From Symbiodinium natans (taxonomy: Eukaryota > Sar > Dinophyceae > Suessiales > Symbiodiniaceae), in NCBI GenBank assembly GCA_905221605.1, contig CAJNDS010000446.1:1532904-1596903 (forward strand): DNA of 64,000 nucleotides. The letters run 5' to 3'. Positions 40,378 to 50,936 of this stretch are shown here, in pieces. How positions within the stretch are numbered: position 1 is the stretch's first letter; each line of letters begins with the position of its first letter. The notes below the pieces were generated by a model. It did no database searches. It saw only the letters and a list, made by a program, of their open reading frames with translations, and was not told where the DNA came from. Made by a program: the position numbers and the translations under genes.

Positions 40378-41282
40378 CGTGCTTCGAAGCCCAAGAAACT
40401 AGTTGAAAAACATCGTGTGAGCATTGTGTTTGCAAATGGGGGGGGCTGCGCCCCCCCCAACCCCCCCGCTTTTTTTGTTTTTTTTTAAGCCGTGCAGAGC
40501 GTGCGTGCTTCAAAGCCCAAGAAACTTGTTGACACCCATCATGTGAGCAGGGTGTTTGCAAATGGGGCTGGGGCTGCGCTGCGCCCCCCCCAACCCCCCC
40601 CCGCTTTTTTTAAGCCGTACCAAGCGTGCTTCAAAGCCCAAGAAACTAGTTGAAAAACATCGTGTGAGCATTGTGTTTGCAAATGGGGGGGGCTGCGCCC
40701 CCCCCAACCCCCCAGCTTTTTTTCAGCCGAAGCCCAAGAAACTAGTTGAAACCCATCATGTGAGCAGGGTGTTTGCAGATGGGGGGCACAGCCCCCCCAA
40801 CCCCCCCCCGCTTCTTTTACGCCGTACCAAGCGTGCTTCAAAGCCCAGGAAACTAGTTGAAAAGCATCGTATGAGCATTGTGTTTGCAAATGGGGGGGGG
40901 GCTGCGCCCCCCCCCAATCCCCCCGTTTTTTTTTTAAGCCGTGCAGAGCGCGCTTCAAAGCCCAAGAAACTTGTTGACACCCATCATGTGAGCAGGGTGT
41001 TTGCAAATGGGGGGGGGGGCTGCGCCCCCCCGCAACCCCCCCCGCTTCTTTTAAGCCGTACCAACGTGTGTGCATTGTGTTTGCAAATGGGGGGGGGCTG
41101 CGCCCCCCCCCAACCCCCCCGCTTTTTTAAGCCGTGCAGAGCGTGCTTCAAAGCCCAAGAAACTTGTTGACACCCATCATGTGAGCAGGGTGTTTGCAGA
41201 TGGGGGGGGGCTGCGCCCCCCCCCCCCCAACCCCCCCCGCTTCTTTTAAGCCGTACCAAGCGTGCTTCAAAGCCCGAGAAAC
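40378..41282. repeat. Alternating two-type satellite (dimeric higher-order repeat)
   Basis: Eight units of roughly 100-125 bp plus a truncated ninth. Type a reads GTTGAAAAACATCGTGTGAG CATTGTGTTTGC; type b reads GTTGACACCCATCATGTGAG CAGGGTGTTTGC. They strictly alternate a,b,a,b,a,b,a,b. Linkers alternate too (GCCGTGCAGAGCG before b, GCCGTACCAAGCG before a). Every unit carries a GGGGGGGCTGCGCCCCCCC palindrome. Long frames on both strands follow from the repeat. Confidence 0.92.
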
Positions 41283-41490
41283 GAAGGAAATGACAGGATA
41301 TCTGTCCAAAATGTAAGGAAAATAGGGTTTTCCCCCTAGGAAAAACCAAGGAAAACCTAAGGGAAATTACAGGAAATCCGTCCAAAATGTAAAAAAATAG
41401 GTTTTTCCCTATGAAAAACCAACGAAAACCTAAAAAAAAAAAAAATGTAAGGAAAGTAGGGTTTTTCCTAGAGAAAACCACGAAAAAAAA
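41283..41490. repeat. Short tandem units with a GGTTTTTCCC/GGGAAAAACC palindrome
   Basis: About three degraded copies of AAATGTAAGGAAAATAGGGT then TTTCCCCCTAGGAAAAACC. Related text lies upstream at 40105-40195. Confidence 0.65.
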
Positions 41491-41733
41491 AAAAAAAACA
41501 AAAAAACAAACCAAAAAAAAAGACCCCAAAAAAAACTTCCACCCTTTAGGAACCCTCACACCCCGAAACCCTTAACCCCTAAACTCCTTAACCCCTAAAC
41601 CCCTTAAACCCATAAACACTAAGCCCCTAAACCCTAAACCCTTGAACCCTTATCCCATTAACCCTTATTAACCCCTAAAACCCTATACCATAAACCGGGC
41701 TCTTCACCCCTAAATCCTAAACCAAAAGCCCAG

Positions 41734-41809
41734 GCAGTCCACTACGTCGCAGTCCCTGGTGTTCCCGGAGGGCCGAGATACATCTCGCCGCCAATGTTGC
41801 AGAGGCAAG
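41734..41809 (+). CDS. Candidate exon AVHYVAVPGVPGGPRYISPP MLQRQ
   Basis: 76 nt between AGCCCAG|G and CAAG|GCGGGA. Good coding character. Joins in phase to 42381 (Gly then LPRVAVMAAGT). Not recognised. Confidence 0.5.
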
Positions 41810-42380
41810 GCGGGAGAGGTGATTCCTCAGTGTGCTGCGGTTTAGGGTTTAGGGTTTAGGATTTCTGATTTAGGGTTTAAGGTCTAGGGTTTAGGACTTA
41901 GTTTCTAAAGCCCTTGAGTTCTTAACGCTACATCCACGTGTTGGTTATACAAATAGTTAGTTCATTTTTGCACTAATTAGTTTGTCGTTTGGTGAATCAT
42001 CAGTTTGCTGGTTGGTTGGTTGGTTGGTTGGTTGGTTGTTTGGTTGATTGATTGGTTGGTTGGTTGGTTGGTTAGTCTGTTAGTTCCTGATTTGGCGGGT
42101 TAGTCGTGTTCTATGTCGGAAAAAGGTTTGTTTATGTGTCTATGACTATGTCTAAATCCATATGCAGATGGATTGATGTTTTTGGTTGGTGGGGATGGGT
42201 TCGCAGACTAAAGCCCGTCAAACCTTGATGCCTCTCGCGCAGCAGTCCCGGCATTTTCCAACTTCAGCCCTGAACCCTAAAACCTAAACCCTATACCCTA
42301 AACCCTAAACCTAAACCCTAAACCCCTAAGTGATTGGCTGGGTTTAGGAATTAGGGCTCTCCTGCTGGCCCTCAGCTCAG

Positions 42381-42417
42381 GTCTGCCTCGAGTGGCCGTC
42401 ATGGCAGCAGGGACCTC
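42381..42417 (+). CDS. Candidate exon
   Basis: 37 nt between AGCTCAG|G and CCTC|GCGCGC. In phase with 41734 it reads LPRVAVMAAGT; a second frame (VCLEWPSWQQGP) is also open. Confidence 0.4.
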
Positions 42418-42729
42418 GCGCGCCAGGCGCTGGGCTAGGGGTTTAAGGGTTTAGGGTTTAAGGGTTAAGGGTTTAGGGTTTAGGGTTTAGGGTTTGGGGT
42501 TTAGGGTTTAGGGTTAAAGGGTTTTAGGTTCAAGGGTTTAGGGTTTAGGGTTTAGGTTTCGGGTTCCCAGACTTTTTATGCCGCCCTTAGAGAGGCTTCT
42601 TATAGGGTTAGGGGTTCAGGGTTCAGGGTTCAGGGTTTAGGGTTTAGGGTTTAGGGTTTAGGGTTTAGGGTTTAGGGTTTAGGGTTTAGGGTTTAGGCTT
42701 TGCTGTAATTTGGCGTAGATGCTGTCAAG

Positions 42730-42797
42730 GTTAGGATGCGGAAGATGCCCGAAATCTTTGTCAGGTGTGAAGAGCAGCTCTGGCCCGATTGTGGAGG
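42730..42797 (+). CDS. Candidate exon, two frames open
   Basis: 68 nt between TGTCAAG|G and GGAGG|GCCATC. The phase-consistent frame reads LGCGRCPKSLSGVKSSSGPI; the other reads VRMRKMPEIFVRCEEQLWPD. Followed by the longest telomeric array. Confidence 0.45.
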
Positions 42798-42826
42798 GCC
42801 ATCCAAGAATCCTAAACCCTAAAGCT

Positions 42827-43060
42827 TGAACCCTAAACCCTAAACCCTAAACCCTAAACCCTAAACCCTAAACCCTAAACCCTAAACCCTAAACCCTAAA
42901 CCCTAAACCCTAAACCCTAAACCCTAAACCCTAAACCCTAAACCCTAAACCCTAAACCCTAAACCCTAAACCCTAAACCCTAAACCCTAAACCCTAAACC
43001 CTAAACCCTAAACCCTAAACCCTAAACCTAAACCCGAAAACCCTAAACCCTAAACCCTAA
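42827..43060. repeat. Longest CCCTAAA array in the window
   Basis: About 28 consecutive perfect heptamers, then variants. Confidence 0.98.
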
Positions 43061-43459
43061 CTCCATGATGCCTGGAGGCTTTGGACTCCGTGCAGAGGAC
43101 TGCCTTCGAAGCCCTGAGCATTAACGCAGCCCGGCCCTGCAAAAGAGCTAGGCCTTTGCCAGGTTTGAGGGCTCATTAGGGTTTAGGGATTAGGGTTTAG
43201 GGTTTAGGTTTCAGGGTTCAGGGTTTATGGTTTAGGGTGCAGGGTGCCGGGTGTAGGGTGTTTGCTGGGTTTATATAAACTGTGTTTTATGGTGATTGCA
43301 GGGTTTACAGGGGGTTTAGAGGGTTTTATAGGGTTTTGTATAGCCCTGAAGGGGTTTTGATAGGGTTTTCAGACTGGGCTTGTATAAGGTTTACTTCGGA
43401 TGTATATTGGGCTTGCAGGGCTTTTCAGGGTCCTCAAGGGAGTGGGGTTATTGCTGGGG

Positions 43460-43760
43460 GAGCCCGGATCACAACAGCGCTTCCCTGCTGGAACTACGAT
43501 GACATCTCGGCCTTCGGAATTTGCTCCCGGGACCCCAACTTTGCCAATCATCCCGGTGTTCCCGGAGGAACCGAGACCTCCGAAGAGGTCCAAAGAGACA
43601 GGAACAATGACGGAGGACCAGATTGCCGAAGCGGAAGACCGACTTCACTTGCAGTTGCAAGGGAAATCCCTTTGGCAGTGGGGCCTTCGTCCGGTGGATG
43701 TGGTCTCGGCCATCGATCGCTTGGGAGTAACGGCGACTGGTGGGAACTTAAGGAGTAGTC
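43460..43760 (+). CDS. Unidentified exon or small ORF
   Basis: ATG 43499 opens MTSRPSEFAPGTPTLPIIPV, then KETGTMTEDQIAEAEDRLHL, GKSLWQWGLRPVDVVSAIDR, LGVTATGGNLRSS. The frame is also open upstream, so it may be an exon. Pro-rich N-terminus and helical centre, GC-rich codons. Boundaries unclear. Confidence 0.5.
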
Positions 43761-44047
43761 GAGAGTGTTTCTGCTGTTTTAGTGTTTCGGGTTTAGGGTT
43801 TAGGGCTTAGATTTCGGCAGCATTTGCCCTTCCCCACCTTCTCCCTTGAACTGACTCCAACAAGCTCGCTGGAAGAGGGTATATCGGGCTTTAGGGTCCC
43901 TAAGCCCTAAACCCTATATAAACCCTAAACCCTAAACTCTGAACCCTGAACCCTAAACCCTAAACCCAAACCCTGAACCCTAAACCCTAAACCCTAAACC
44001 CTAAACCCTAAACCCTAAACCCTAAACCCTAAACCCCAAGCCCTGAA

Positions 44048-44095
44048 GGCACTGAAGGCCCTGAAGGCCCTGAAGGCCCTGAAGGCCCTGAAGCC
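44048..44095. repeat. CCCTGAAGG nonamer array
   Basis: Five GGCCCTGAA units derived from the adjacent telomeric tract. Confidence 0.85.
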
Positions 44096-44377
44096 CCAAA
44101 GCCGCTAGGGTTTAGGCAGCCCGGAAGCCTAAAAACTCCGAACATAAAGCCCTAAAGGGTTCAGGGTTTAGGGTTTAGGCTTTAGGGCCTTCCACGAAGT
44201 CCGTGTGATGAACTTAACATGTGAGCCCTAAACTGTACACAGCTCCCCTATGGTCCCTGAGCCTTGGACTCCAATCCCTAAACCCCAAACCCCAAACCCT
44301 AAACCCTAAACCCTAACCCCCAAACCCTAAACCCTAAAACGCATCGAAGCCCTAAAGCCTCGAGCCATGCAGCCCAG

Positions 44378-44416
44378 GTCCCGACGTTCAACTGCCGAAT
44401 TTGTTCCTTTCATCCC
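44378..44416 (+). CDS. Candidate exon VPTFNCRICSFHP
   Basis: 39 nt between AGCCCAG|G and CCC|GCAAGA; contains C-x2-C. Confidence 0.45.
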
Positions 44417-45408
44417 GCAAGACTGGGTTCTTTGGGTTTAGGGTTTAGGGTTTAGGGTTCAGGGTTCAGGGTTTAGGGTTCAGACTTCAGGGCTTCGGGT
44501 TCAGGGGCTGAGAAGCTGAAATGATTTTAGTCCCATAATGACGGGGCGTAGTCAGTCTCCCTGGGATTCGGATGACTGTCTAAAGCGTGGGTGTGGGATG
44601 TCTCTGGTTTGGGGTTTAGGGTTGAGGACTGAGGGTTTAGGCCTGCCTCCATCCGGAGATTCAAAGCAATATCCCGAAAGCCCAACTTCCTAAACCCTGA
44701 ATCCCGAACCGCAGAGCTCTGCACCCCATGCACGGTGCTAGGCACCGCAAATTCTTAAATTCCAAACTGCAAGACGGATCATCCCTCTCAGACAGAAATA
44801 TGTAAATATGTTGATACATTGTGTTACACTTGCTACTTTGTGTTATCGGATTAACATGTATATTCGTATATATTCGTAGCTATGTTTATAGGTATGGTTT
44901 TGGGAGCCTTTTGATTTGGACTTGGTATATTCGGAAGTCTTTGCCCATCTCTCTCTCTCTCTCTCTCGCTGTGCGTCTTTCTCTCTATCTCTTTCAGTGA
45001 ATAAATAAAGAACACACATATATATATATATATATATACAATTTACATACACATGTGAGGGTTTCATTTGTTTTCTTATGTAGCTTAATGTTTATAGACA
45101 AATAGATAGGCGCCTGCATATGGGGAGGGGAATACTATTGGCCATTACTTTGCTGCCAGTCCTCGGACTCAGTCAGTCCCAGACCCCCAAACCCAAATCG
45201 TTTCGGGTTTAACTAGGGTTTATTGAAATGATTAAGGGTTCAGGTCCGGGGAAGTTTCGAGGAGTTTCGAGGAAAGTTTCGAGTTTTGGTTTTTGCTTAA
45301 TAATTTCAAGTTACAGGGGGCTTGAAAGTTTAGAGTTTGGGGTTTGGGGTTTAGGGTTTAGGGCTTGGCATTTAGGGTTTAGGGTTTAGGGCTTTGGGTC
45401 GAGCCCAG

Positions 45409-45452
45409 GCTTTGAGAACCTGCCCATCGCGGAGAGGTCCACTTTCCTGGAC
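45409..45452 (+). CDS. Candidate exon FENLPIAERSTFLD
   Basis: 44 nt between GAGCCCAG|G and GAC|GCCCGG. Good coding character. Confidence 0.5.
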
Positions 45453-45661
45453 GCCCGGGTTGAAGCGTTTGTTTTTTTTTTTTTTTTTTGGGGGGGGGGG
45501 GGGGGGGGTTCGGGTTTAGGGTTTGGGGCTTAGGTTTCAGGGTTGAGGGTTTGGGGTTGAGGGTTTAGGGTTTGGGAGTTTGTGGGTCTAGGGTTAGGGT
45601 TTAGGGTTTGGGGCGCCAGTTTGGGAGGTTGCGATTCAAATCTTCCGGAGTCTACCTAAAG

Positions 45662-45791
45662 CTACAAGCATGGGCCCCCTTACCAAATTTTTTAACTATA
45701 ATTAAGGGACTTATAACCTAAATTGGGATCCTTATAACCTAATTTTAGGTCCTTATAACTCTACTTATGACTAGGGGGGCCCTCCTTGTAG
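45662..45791. mobile_element. Family C element
   Basis: CTACAAGCATGGGCCCCC ... GGGGGGCCCTCCTTGTAG. Confidence 0.85.
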
Positions 45792-45973
45792 ATGCCTCCG
45801 CAAGAACCTCGCAGGCGCGCTTGGTTCTGGTTTCTTGGTTCGGGTACCCCAACAGAGCCGAACATTTAGGTTCAGGGTTTGGGGTTTAGGGTTCAGGGTT
45901 CAGGATTTAGGGTTTAGGGTTCAGGGTTTGGGGTTTAGAGTTTAGGGTTCAGGGTTTACCCTAAACCCCACAG

Positions 45974-46063
45974 GTGTGGTGCTTTTGGGCCGGTGTTGCT
46001 CATGGCCCCATTGCTTCACGCGAAAAGGGACGAGAGGTTTGCGACTTGGCCATCTACAGTAAA
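45974..46063 (+). CDS. Candidate exon VWCFWAGVAHGPIASREKGR
   Basis: 90 nt between CCACAG|G and AAA|GCCAAA, continuing EVCDLAIYSK. In phase with 46179. Cys/His content suggests metal binding; family not recognised. Confidence 0.55.
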
Positions 46064-46178
46064 GCCAAAAAACCCTCCTTCAACCCCAAACCCCAAACCC
46101 TAAACCCTAAACCCGAAACGCTGGACCCAAAAACCCTACGTAAACCCCAAACCCGAAACAATTTAAGTCCCTGCGAAG

Positions 46179-46242
46179 GACTGCCACGTGCCAGATCACG
46201 CCTGCTGTCGTGAGTGCACCAGTCTTTGGATGAAAGGACCTC
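46179..46242 (+). CDS. Candidate exon DCHVPDHACCRECTSLWMKG
   Basis: 64 nt between GCGAAG|G and CCTC|GCTGGC. Four Cys and two His in 13 residues, zinc-finger-like. Confidence 0.5.
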
Positions 46243-47149
46243 GCTGGCTGTGTGTTTAGGGTTTAGGGGTTTAGGGGTTGAGGGGTTTAGGGGTTTAGGG
46301 GTTTAGGGATTTAGGGGTTTAGGGGTTTAGGGTTTAGGGGTTTAGGGGTTTACGAGTCTAGGAGTTGAGGGGTTCAGGGCTTTAGAGGTTCACGGGTGAA
46401 CTTGTTTAGGGATTTAGGGGTTTAGGTTTGGGAGTTTAGGGGTCTAGGGGTTCAGGGGTTAGGGTTCAGGGTCTCGGGCTTAGGGTTTAGGGAAGACTCT
46501 GTGAGGGTTTAGGAGACAGGGACCCTCTCGGCTTCATTCTTGAAGCTCTTCCTGTTGGATATTGGATTCAGGTCTCATGGGAGTTCAGGGCACCATTGGC
46601 TACATGAACTAACAGAAGAAAGGCACCCCGATTCCCAAAAAAAACAACATGGCTGTTGTGCGGCGTAAATAAACCCTAAGCCCTTCAAACGATTCAATGA
46701 CTCCTAAGCCGCCTAAATCCTACACAGTCTACACAGGGTCTACACCCTTAAAAAATCCTTTAAGCCGCCGAAACCTTACAAAAAACACCCTAAAGCCTTA
46801 GAGACCTTTTAAACTCTTACCGGCTCAGCTTTTAGGAAAGTCTTTATCGATACCCTGAACCCTAAACTCCAATTCAACACGCTGTGCCTTCAATCAGGTG
46901 TCTACAAGATCCTCGCAAATTAAGCCCTCAACCTCGTACAGTTTAGGTTGGGTTTCAGGGTTTAGGGTTTAGGGTGTAGGGTGTAGGATTTAGAGTTTAG
47001 GGTTTAGGGTGTAGGGCCTAGGGCTTAGGGTTTAGGGTGTACGGTGTAGGGTTTAGAGTTTAGCGTTTAGGGTGTAGGGTTTAGGGTTTAGGGTTTAGGG
47101 TTTGGGGTTTAGGGTTTAGGGCTTAGGGTTTAGGGTTTAGGCCTCAAGG

Positions 47150-47275
47150 AAACCGTAAACCCCATCGGCCCCCAAGCGGTTGCCGGCGGAGAAGCGCCAG
47201 GACTCATCGAGAGTGGGCAGGTTCACAGCATCGCCTGCCAACGCCTTAGCAAATCAGGCTTCAGAATGCCCTTTA
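47150..47275 (+). other. Coding-like stretch between telomeric arrays
   Basis: One frame reads ETVNPIGPQAVAGGEAPGLI then ESGQVHSIACQRLSKSGFRM. Possible exon from CGCCAG|G at 47193. Not recognised. Confidence 0.35.
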
Positions 47276-47779
47276 GCCCTAAACCCTAAACCCTAAACCC
47301 TAAACCCTAAGCCCTAAACCCTAAACCTCAAACCTGGACCCTCGGCCTTCAAACCCCGAGAGTTCCAGGATCCCAACCCTCCACAGGCCGACCCCGAACC
47401 CGGAACAAGCTATGTGCATGGAGGGTTTAGGGTTTAGGGTTTAGGGTTTAGGGTTCAGGGTTTAGGGCTTAGGGTTTAGGGTTTAGGGTTTAGGGTGGAG
47501 GGTTTCGGGTTGAGGTTTATTGCAGGGTCTAGGATTGCGGGGTTAGGGGTATGGGGCGCCGTGCTCTGGGAGAGGCACCAACAGGGGCCCATAACTTCGG
47601 ATCAACCCCCCCACGTGCCATCCTCCGTGCATAGCCCTAAACCCTAAACCCTAAACCCTAAACCCTAAACCCTAAACCCTAAACCCTAAACCCTAAACCC
47701 TAAACCCTAAACCCTAAACCCTAAAAAAACCCAGACCCAAATGGGTCCAAGGCTCATTTCACGCTGGGAACTTCTCCTC

Positions 47780-47937
47780 AAGGGACTAAAGGAGGGACCC
47801 TTCTTAGGGACCTTAGGGGTTCTTTTTTAGTTATGTAGGGGCGGGACTATATAAGGGTTACAAGAAGGTTTAACCTAGGGGAATAGTATTAGATGTCCCT
47901 TCTAGGGGTCCTTCCTCATACCCCTTAGTTCTCATTG
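47780..47937. mobile_element. Family N element
   Basis: AGGGACTAAAGGAGGGACCC ... GGGGTCCTTCCTCATACCCC. Confidence 0.7.
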
Positions 47938-48059
47938 TTACCCTAAACCCTAAGCCCTGAACCCTAAACCCTACGAGTTCTTAAGAGGTAAGTTTGGCGA
48001 GCAAAAGGTGCCTTATATGCCCCGACCAAACCCTGCAAGGGATTAAAAGGGGAAAATGT

Positions 48060-48258
48060 AGGGCTAGGGTTTAGGGATTAGGGATTAGGGTTTAGGGTTA
48101 GGGTTTAGGGTTTAGGGTTTAGGGTTTAGGGTTTAGGGTTTAGGGTTTAGGGTTTAGGGTTTAGGGTTTAGGGTTTAGGGTGTAGGGTGTAGGGTGTAGG
48201 GTGTAGGGTGTAGGGTGTAGGGTGTAGGGTGTAGGGTGTAGGGTGTAGGGTGTAGGGT
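48060..48258. repeat. TTTAGGG array switching to TGTAGGG
   Basis: About 15 TTTAGGG units followed by 11 homogeneous TGTAGGG units. Confidence 0.97.
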
Positions 48259-48555
48259 TTAGTTTCTTCCCGACTGTACCTGGCAGCTCATGTGGTTTCC
48301 AGGCCTAAGCCCTCAGCTTAAAACCCTCCATTTTGTTTGTACCCTAAACCCTATAACCCTAAAACCCTATAAACCCTAAACCCTAAACCCTGAATCACAC
48401 ATGTTTGAACACAACCGCTCGCCGACGGCCACACAGTCCTCCGACATCCACACAGCTTGGAGTTTGTTTTGTTTTTTAGGGAGCTTTTGGGACGTGCAAG
48501 GTTTAGGGTTTATGCTTGTTGGATTTAGGGGCATCGCCCTGATTCCCTGTTTCAG

Positions 48556-48660
48556 TCCCTGAGAACTCCACTCGACAAAAAGATGTCCCTCAACTCAACC
48601 TGCTCTGATTGTTCCGGCAACCTAGACTCAGCCGCTTGTAACGCGTAACTCGGGCTCAGG
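48556..48660 (+). other. Candidate exon SLRTPLDKKMSLNSTCSDCS
   Basis: After TGTTTCAG|T, open for 30 codons to TAA with a C-x2-C. Possible terminal exon. Confidence 0.35.
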
Positions 48661-48794
48661 TCTAAAACACTCTCGGTCGACGCACGTTAGTACAGCAGCA
48701 TGTGCGAGGCAAAGTATCCCAATCCCTAAACCGTAAACCCTAAACCCTAAACCCTAAACTCAAGGTTCTGTCTTTTGAGCAGAGACGCGCAGCC

Positions 48795-48845
48795 ATGGCG
48801 TCTGCGACGCGTACGGACATCTTCATCCTGGCTCTGCGGCAGCAG
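48795..48845 (+). CDS. Candidate first coding exon MASATRTDIFILALRQQ
   Basis: ATG shortly after CGCAGCC (possible trans-splice acceptor), GT donor CAG|GTGATC. Function unknown. Confidence 0.45.
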
Positions 48846-48957
48846 GTGATCTTCCCGGCCATGCGCGCAACCGCCTCTCGCACCTGATAATTGATTTGGG
48901 ATTTGGGATTAGGGTTTAGGTTGTAGGATTTAGGGTTCAGTGTTTAGGGTTTAGGGG

Positions 48958-49160
48958 TACAAGTAAGGGCCACCTAGATATACATAGGCTTGTAAGAGCC
49001 CTAAATTGGGTTATAAGTCTTACTGTTTAGGTCATAACTCGCCCAAGTACCACTATTTGCTTAAGAACCCTGCAAAAATCATAAAGACTCGTCTCCCTCG
49101 CAAGAGTATTAGAGGGATTAGTATCTGTTCCGGGGTTCTAAGCAAATAGTAGACTAGAAT
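48958..49160. mobile_element. Family B element interrupted by family O
   Basis: TACAAGTAAGGGCCACC ... then CTGTTTAGGTCATAACTC (the uninterrupted TTTAGG centre), then family O at 49052, then TTAGTATAGTAAGGGTGGCC. Confidence 0.65.
49052..49150. mobile_element. Family O element
   Basis: ACTATTTGCTTAAGAACCC ... GGGGTTCTAAGCAAATAGT. Confidence 0.8.
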
Positions 49161-49234
49161 TAGTATAGTAAGGGTGGCCAAGAAGGCCCTTGGGCAATTT
49201 TCGATTTTCCCATGTTGGGTTTAGAGGATGATAT

Positions 49235-49336
49235 CTCAGTAGCTGAGTGAGTCCACTTTGCACTTTTGGGGATACTAGAATTTCTACAAAACTAAAAGTG
49301 TACACTTGTTTGGGGCTTATCAACTCAGCAACTAAG
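49235..49336. mobile_element. Family J element with TSD ATAT
   Basis: CTCAGTAGCTGAGTGAGT ... ACTCAGCAACTAAG, flanked by ATAT at 49231-49234 and 49337-49340. Confidence 0.88.
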
Positions 49337-49402
49337 ATATTTAATGGCTACCGCCAGTGCCCGCCGACCCCCAACACAAGACTTTGAGGCGGTGGGTGGC
49401 CC

Positions 49403-49443
49403 GGGGGGGTGGGGGGGGGGGGGGGGGGGGGGGTTGGGGGGGG
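49403..49443. repeat. G-rich tract
   Basis: About 40 bases almost all G. Confidence 0.9.
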
Positions 49444-49479
49444 GTTCGGGGCGGGGGGCAGCGGGGGGTGCTCGTGCAG

Positions 49480-49533
49480 CTATGCTGCCATGTAGTTCGT
49501 GGCAAAAATCCGCTTGATGATCCTTGCGACAGG
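49480..49533 (+). CDS. Candidate exon LCCHVVRGKNPLDDPCDR
   Basis: 54 nt between CGTGCAG|C and AGG|GCCCTA, phase 0. Confidence 0.4.
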
Positions 49534-49619
49534 GCCCTAAAATCCCCCAGTTGAGGTATAGTTTTAGGGTTTTGGGGTTTAGGGCTTGTTTTGGTTAGGT
49601 TTATGATGTTAAGTTTGCA

Positions 49620-49970
49620 TTGGTTCTAACTTTGCATTTGCAACCCCCCTGGAAACTAAAGAGCAAACATCAAGTCCCGGTTTCAAATAGAAATCACCTC
49701 TCCATAAAGAACAACACACCCAACAATGTTTGGCGGAAGAGACCATTTCCAACCTACGCTTCTGCAGAAAGATTCCGAAAGAGGCTTGGCTTGCTTAAAG
49801 AAGACAGCTGCATCGAGTTGTTGCTGAGCTCAGAGACTGCCCACACCCTAAACCCCAACCCCTCAGAGGAGGACGTGTCAATAGGGTCTGGGGTTAAGGG
49901 TTTCTGGGCCCCCTTTCTGGAAGAGGCCTGCCCTTGTTTTCTTAAAACAGGCCCCCAGCCAAGACTGTAG
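49620..49970 (+). other. Long open frame, unidentified
   Basis: 116 codons including FPTYASAERFRKRLGLLKED and EEDVSIGSGVKGFWAPFLEE, with a degenerate telomeric unit (TLNPNP) in the middle. AT-richer than splice-bounded exons. May be several exons or a relic. Confidence 0.35.
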
Positions 49971-50130
49971 CCCCTTCAAGCCCAAGACCCTCCGCCTCCA
50001 TGAGAGATTGAATCAATCAAGCGTTGGCTTTGAAGCTTTCAAGGTTTAGGGTTTAGGCTTTAGGGTTTAGGGTTTCGGTTTTAGGGTTTAGGGAGAGCCT
50101 ATGGGGAAGCAGTGTTTCTAATGGTCCCAG

Positions 50131-50325
50131 GTGACGGTCTCGCAAGACACCTTCGCGGAGCTATGCGACTTCTGTGAGAAGTCGCTAGGGTTGCATTTGG
50201 TCCACTGCAACCGAGGAGTTTAGCGCTTCGGGCAGGGAAGCTTCAACAAAGTAGATGCGGAGTTCTCTCGAAATTATGGTCCGTTTTCGATGGTCCTGTT
50301 ACGTCAGCCGGAGCCCCCGATTCAG
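50131..50325 (+). pseudogene. 65-codon exon with one in-frame TAG
   Basis: Acceptor GTCCCAG|G, donor CAG|GTACCC, phase 0 at both ends. Reads VTVSQDTFAELCDFCEKSLG then LHLVHCNRGV, a TAG at 50221, and RFGQGSFNKVDAEFSRNYGP then FSMVLLRQPEPPIQ. Both sides look coding, so either a nonsense mutation or a tiny intron around TTTAGCGC. In phase with the exon at 50559. Confidence 0.5.
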
Positions 50326-50558
50326 GTACCCAGCAAGGGATCAACAAATTCGATAACTGCCCCTTGACTCTTGTTTCTGGGGCTTGCCGTGTGTGACTCG
50401 GATGGCACAGGGCCTGTACGGACGCCGAGCAGCCCTGATTGCATGGGTTTTGGTGTTGAGGGGTTAGGGGTTTGGGGTGGAGGTTTTAGGGTTAGGCCCC
50501 CCCTCCCCCCTTGTCCCCCCCCCTTTTACAACCCTGAACTCTACACGCTCTAACTCAG

Positions 50559-50622
50559 CTGAGGCACCAGCGCACCCACATCGCATGCATCACCATGGCG
50601 CCAAATGGAGACTTGCTCCTCG
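50559..50622 (+). CDS. Candidate exon, WD40-repeat-like
   Basis: 64 nt between AACTCAG|C and CTCG|GCCAGG, reading LRHQRTHIACITMAPNGDLL. H-x-I-x-C-I-x-x-x-P-x-G-x-L-L-L-x-G-Q resembles the inner strands of a WD40 repeat, as in EMAP/CFAP52-type proteins. One repeat is not enough to assign a family. Confidence 0.45.
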
Positions 50623-50825
50623 GCCAGGGTTTAGGGTTTAGGGTTTAGGGTTTAGGATTAAGGTTTAAGGTTTAGGGTTTAGCGCACCCTAAGCCCTAAA
50701 ACAAAGTTTAGAGTTTAGGGTTGTCAAGAGTTCTGCGGTTTAGCATGAAGGGTTCGAAGCACTGGACACCAGAACTCGCGTGTAGGTTTACCCTAAACCT
50801 TTGCGGGGTCAAGCCTCAACATGTG

Positions 50826-50936
50826 CTATTTGCTTAAGAGTCCTCAAAAAAGTTGTTTTTCAAAGAAGAAATTGCTTATAAGGATTAAAGGGATTGCTTT
50901 ATCTTTTTTGTTGGGGGGGGTTCTTAAACAAATAGT
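50826..50936. mobile_element. Family O element
   Basis: CTATTTGCTTAAGAGTCC ... GGTTCTTAAACAAATAG. Confidence 0.75.

Noticed and set aside
40539-41170. Long proteins from the satellite on both strands (178 and 204 codons)
   Set aside because: The repeat unit lacks stops in several frames, so the frames are by-products of repetition.
40378-41282. CRISPR-like array
   Set aside because: Alternating eukaryotic satellite with no unique spacers and no cas genes.
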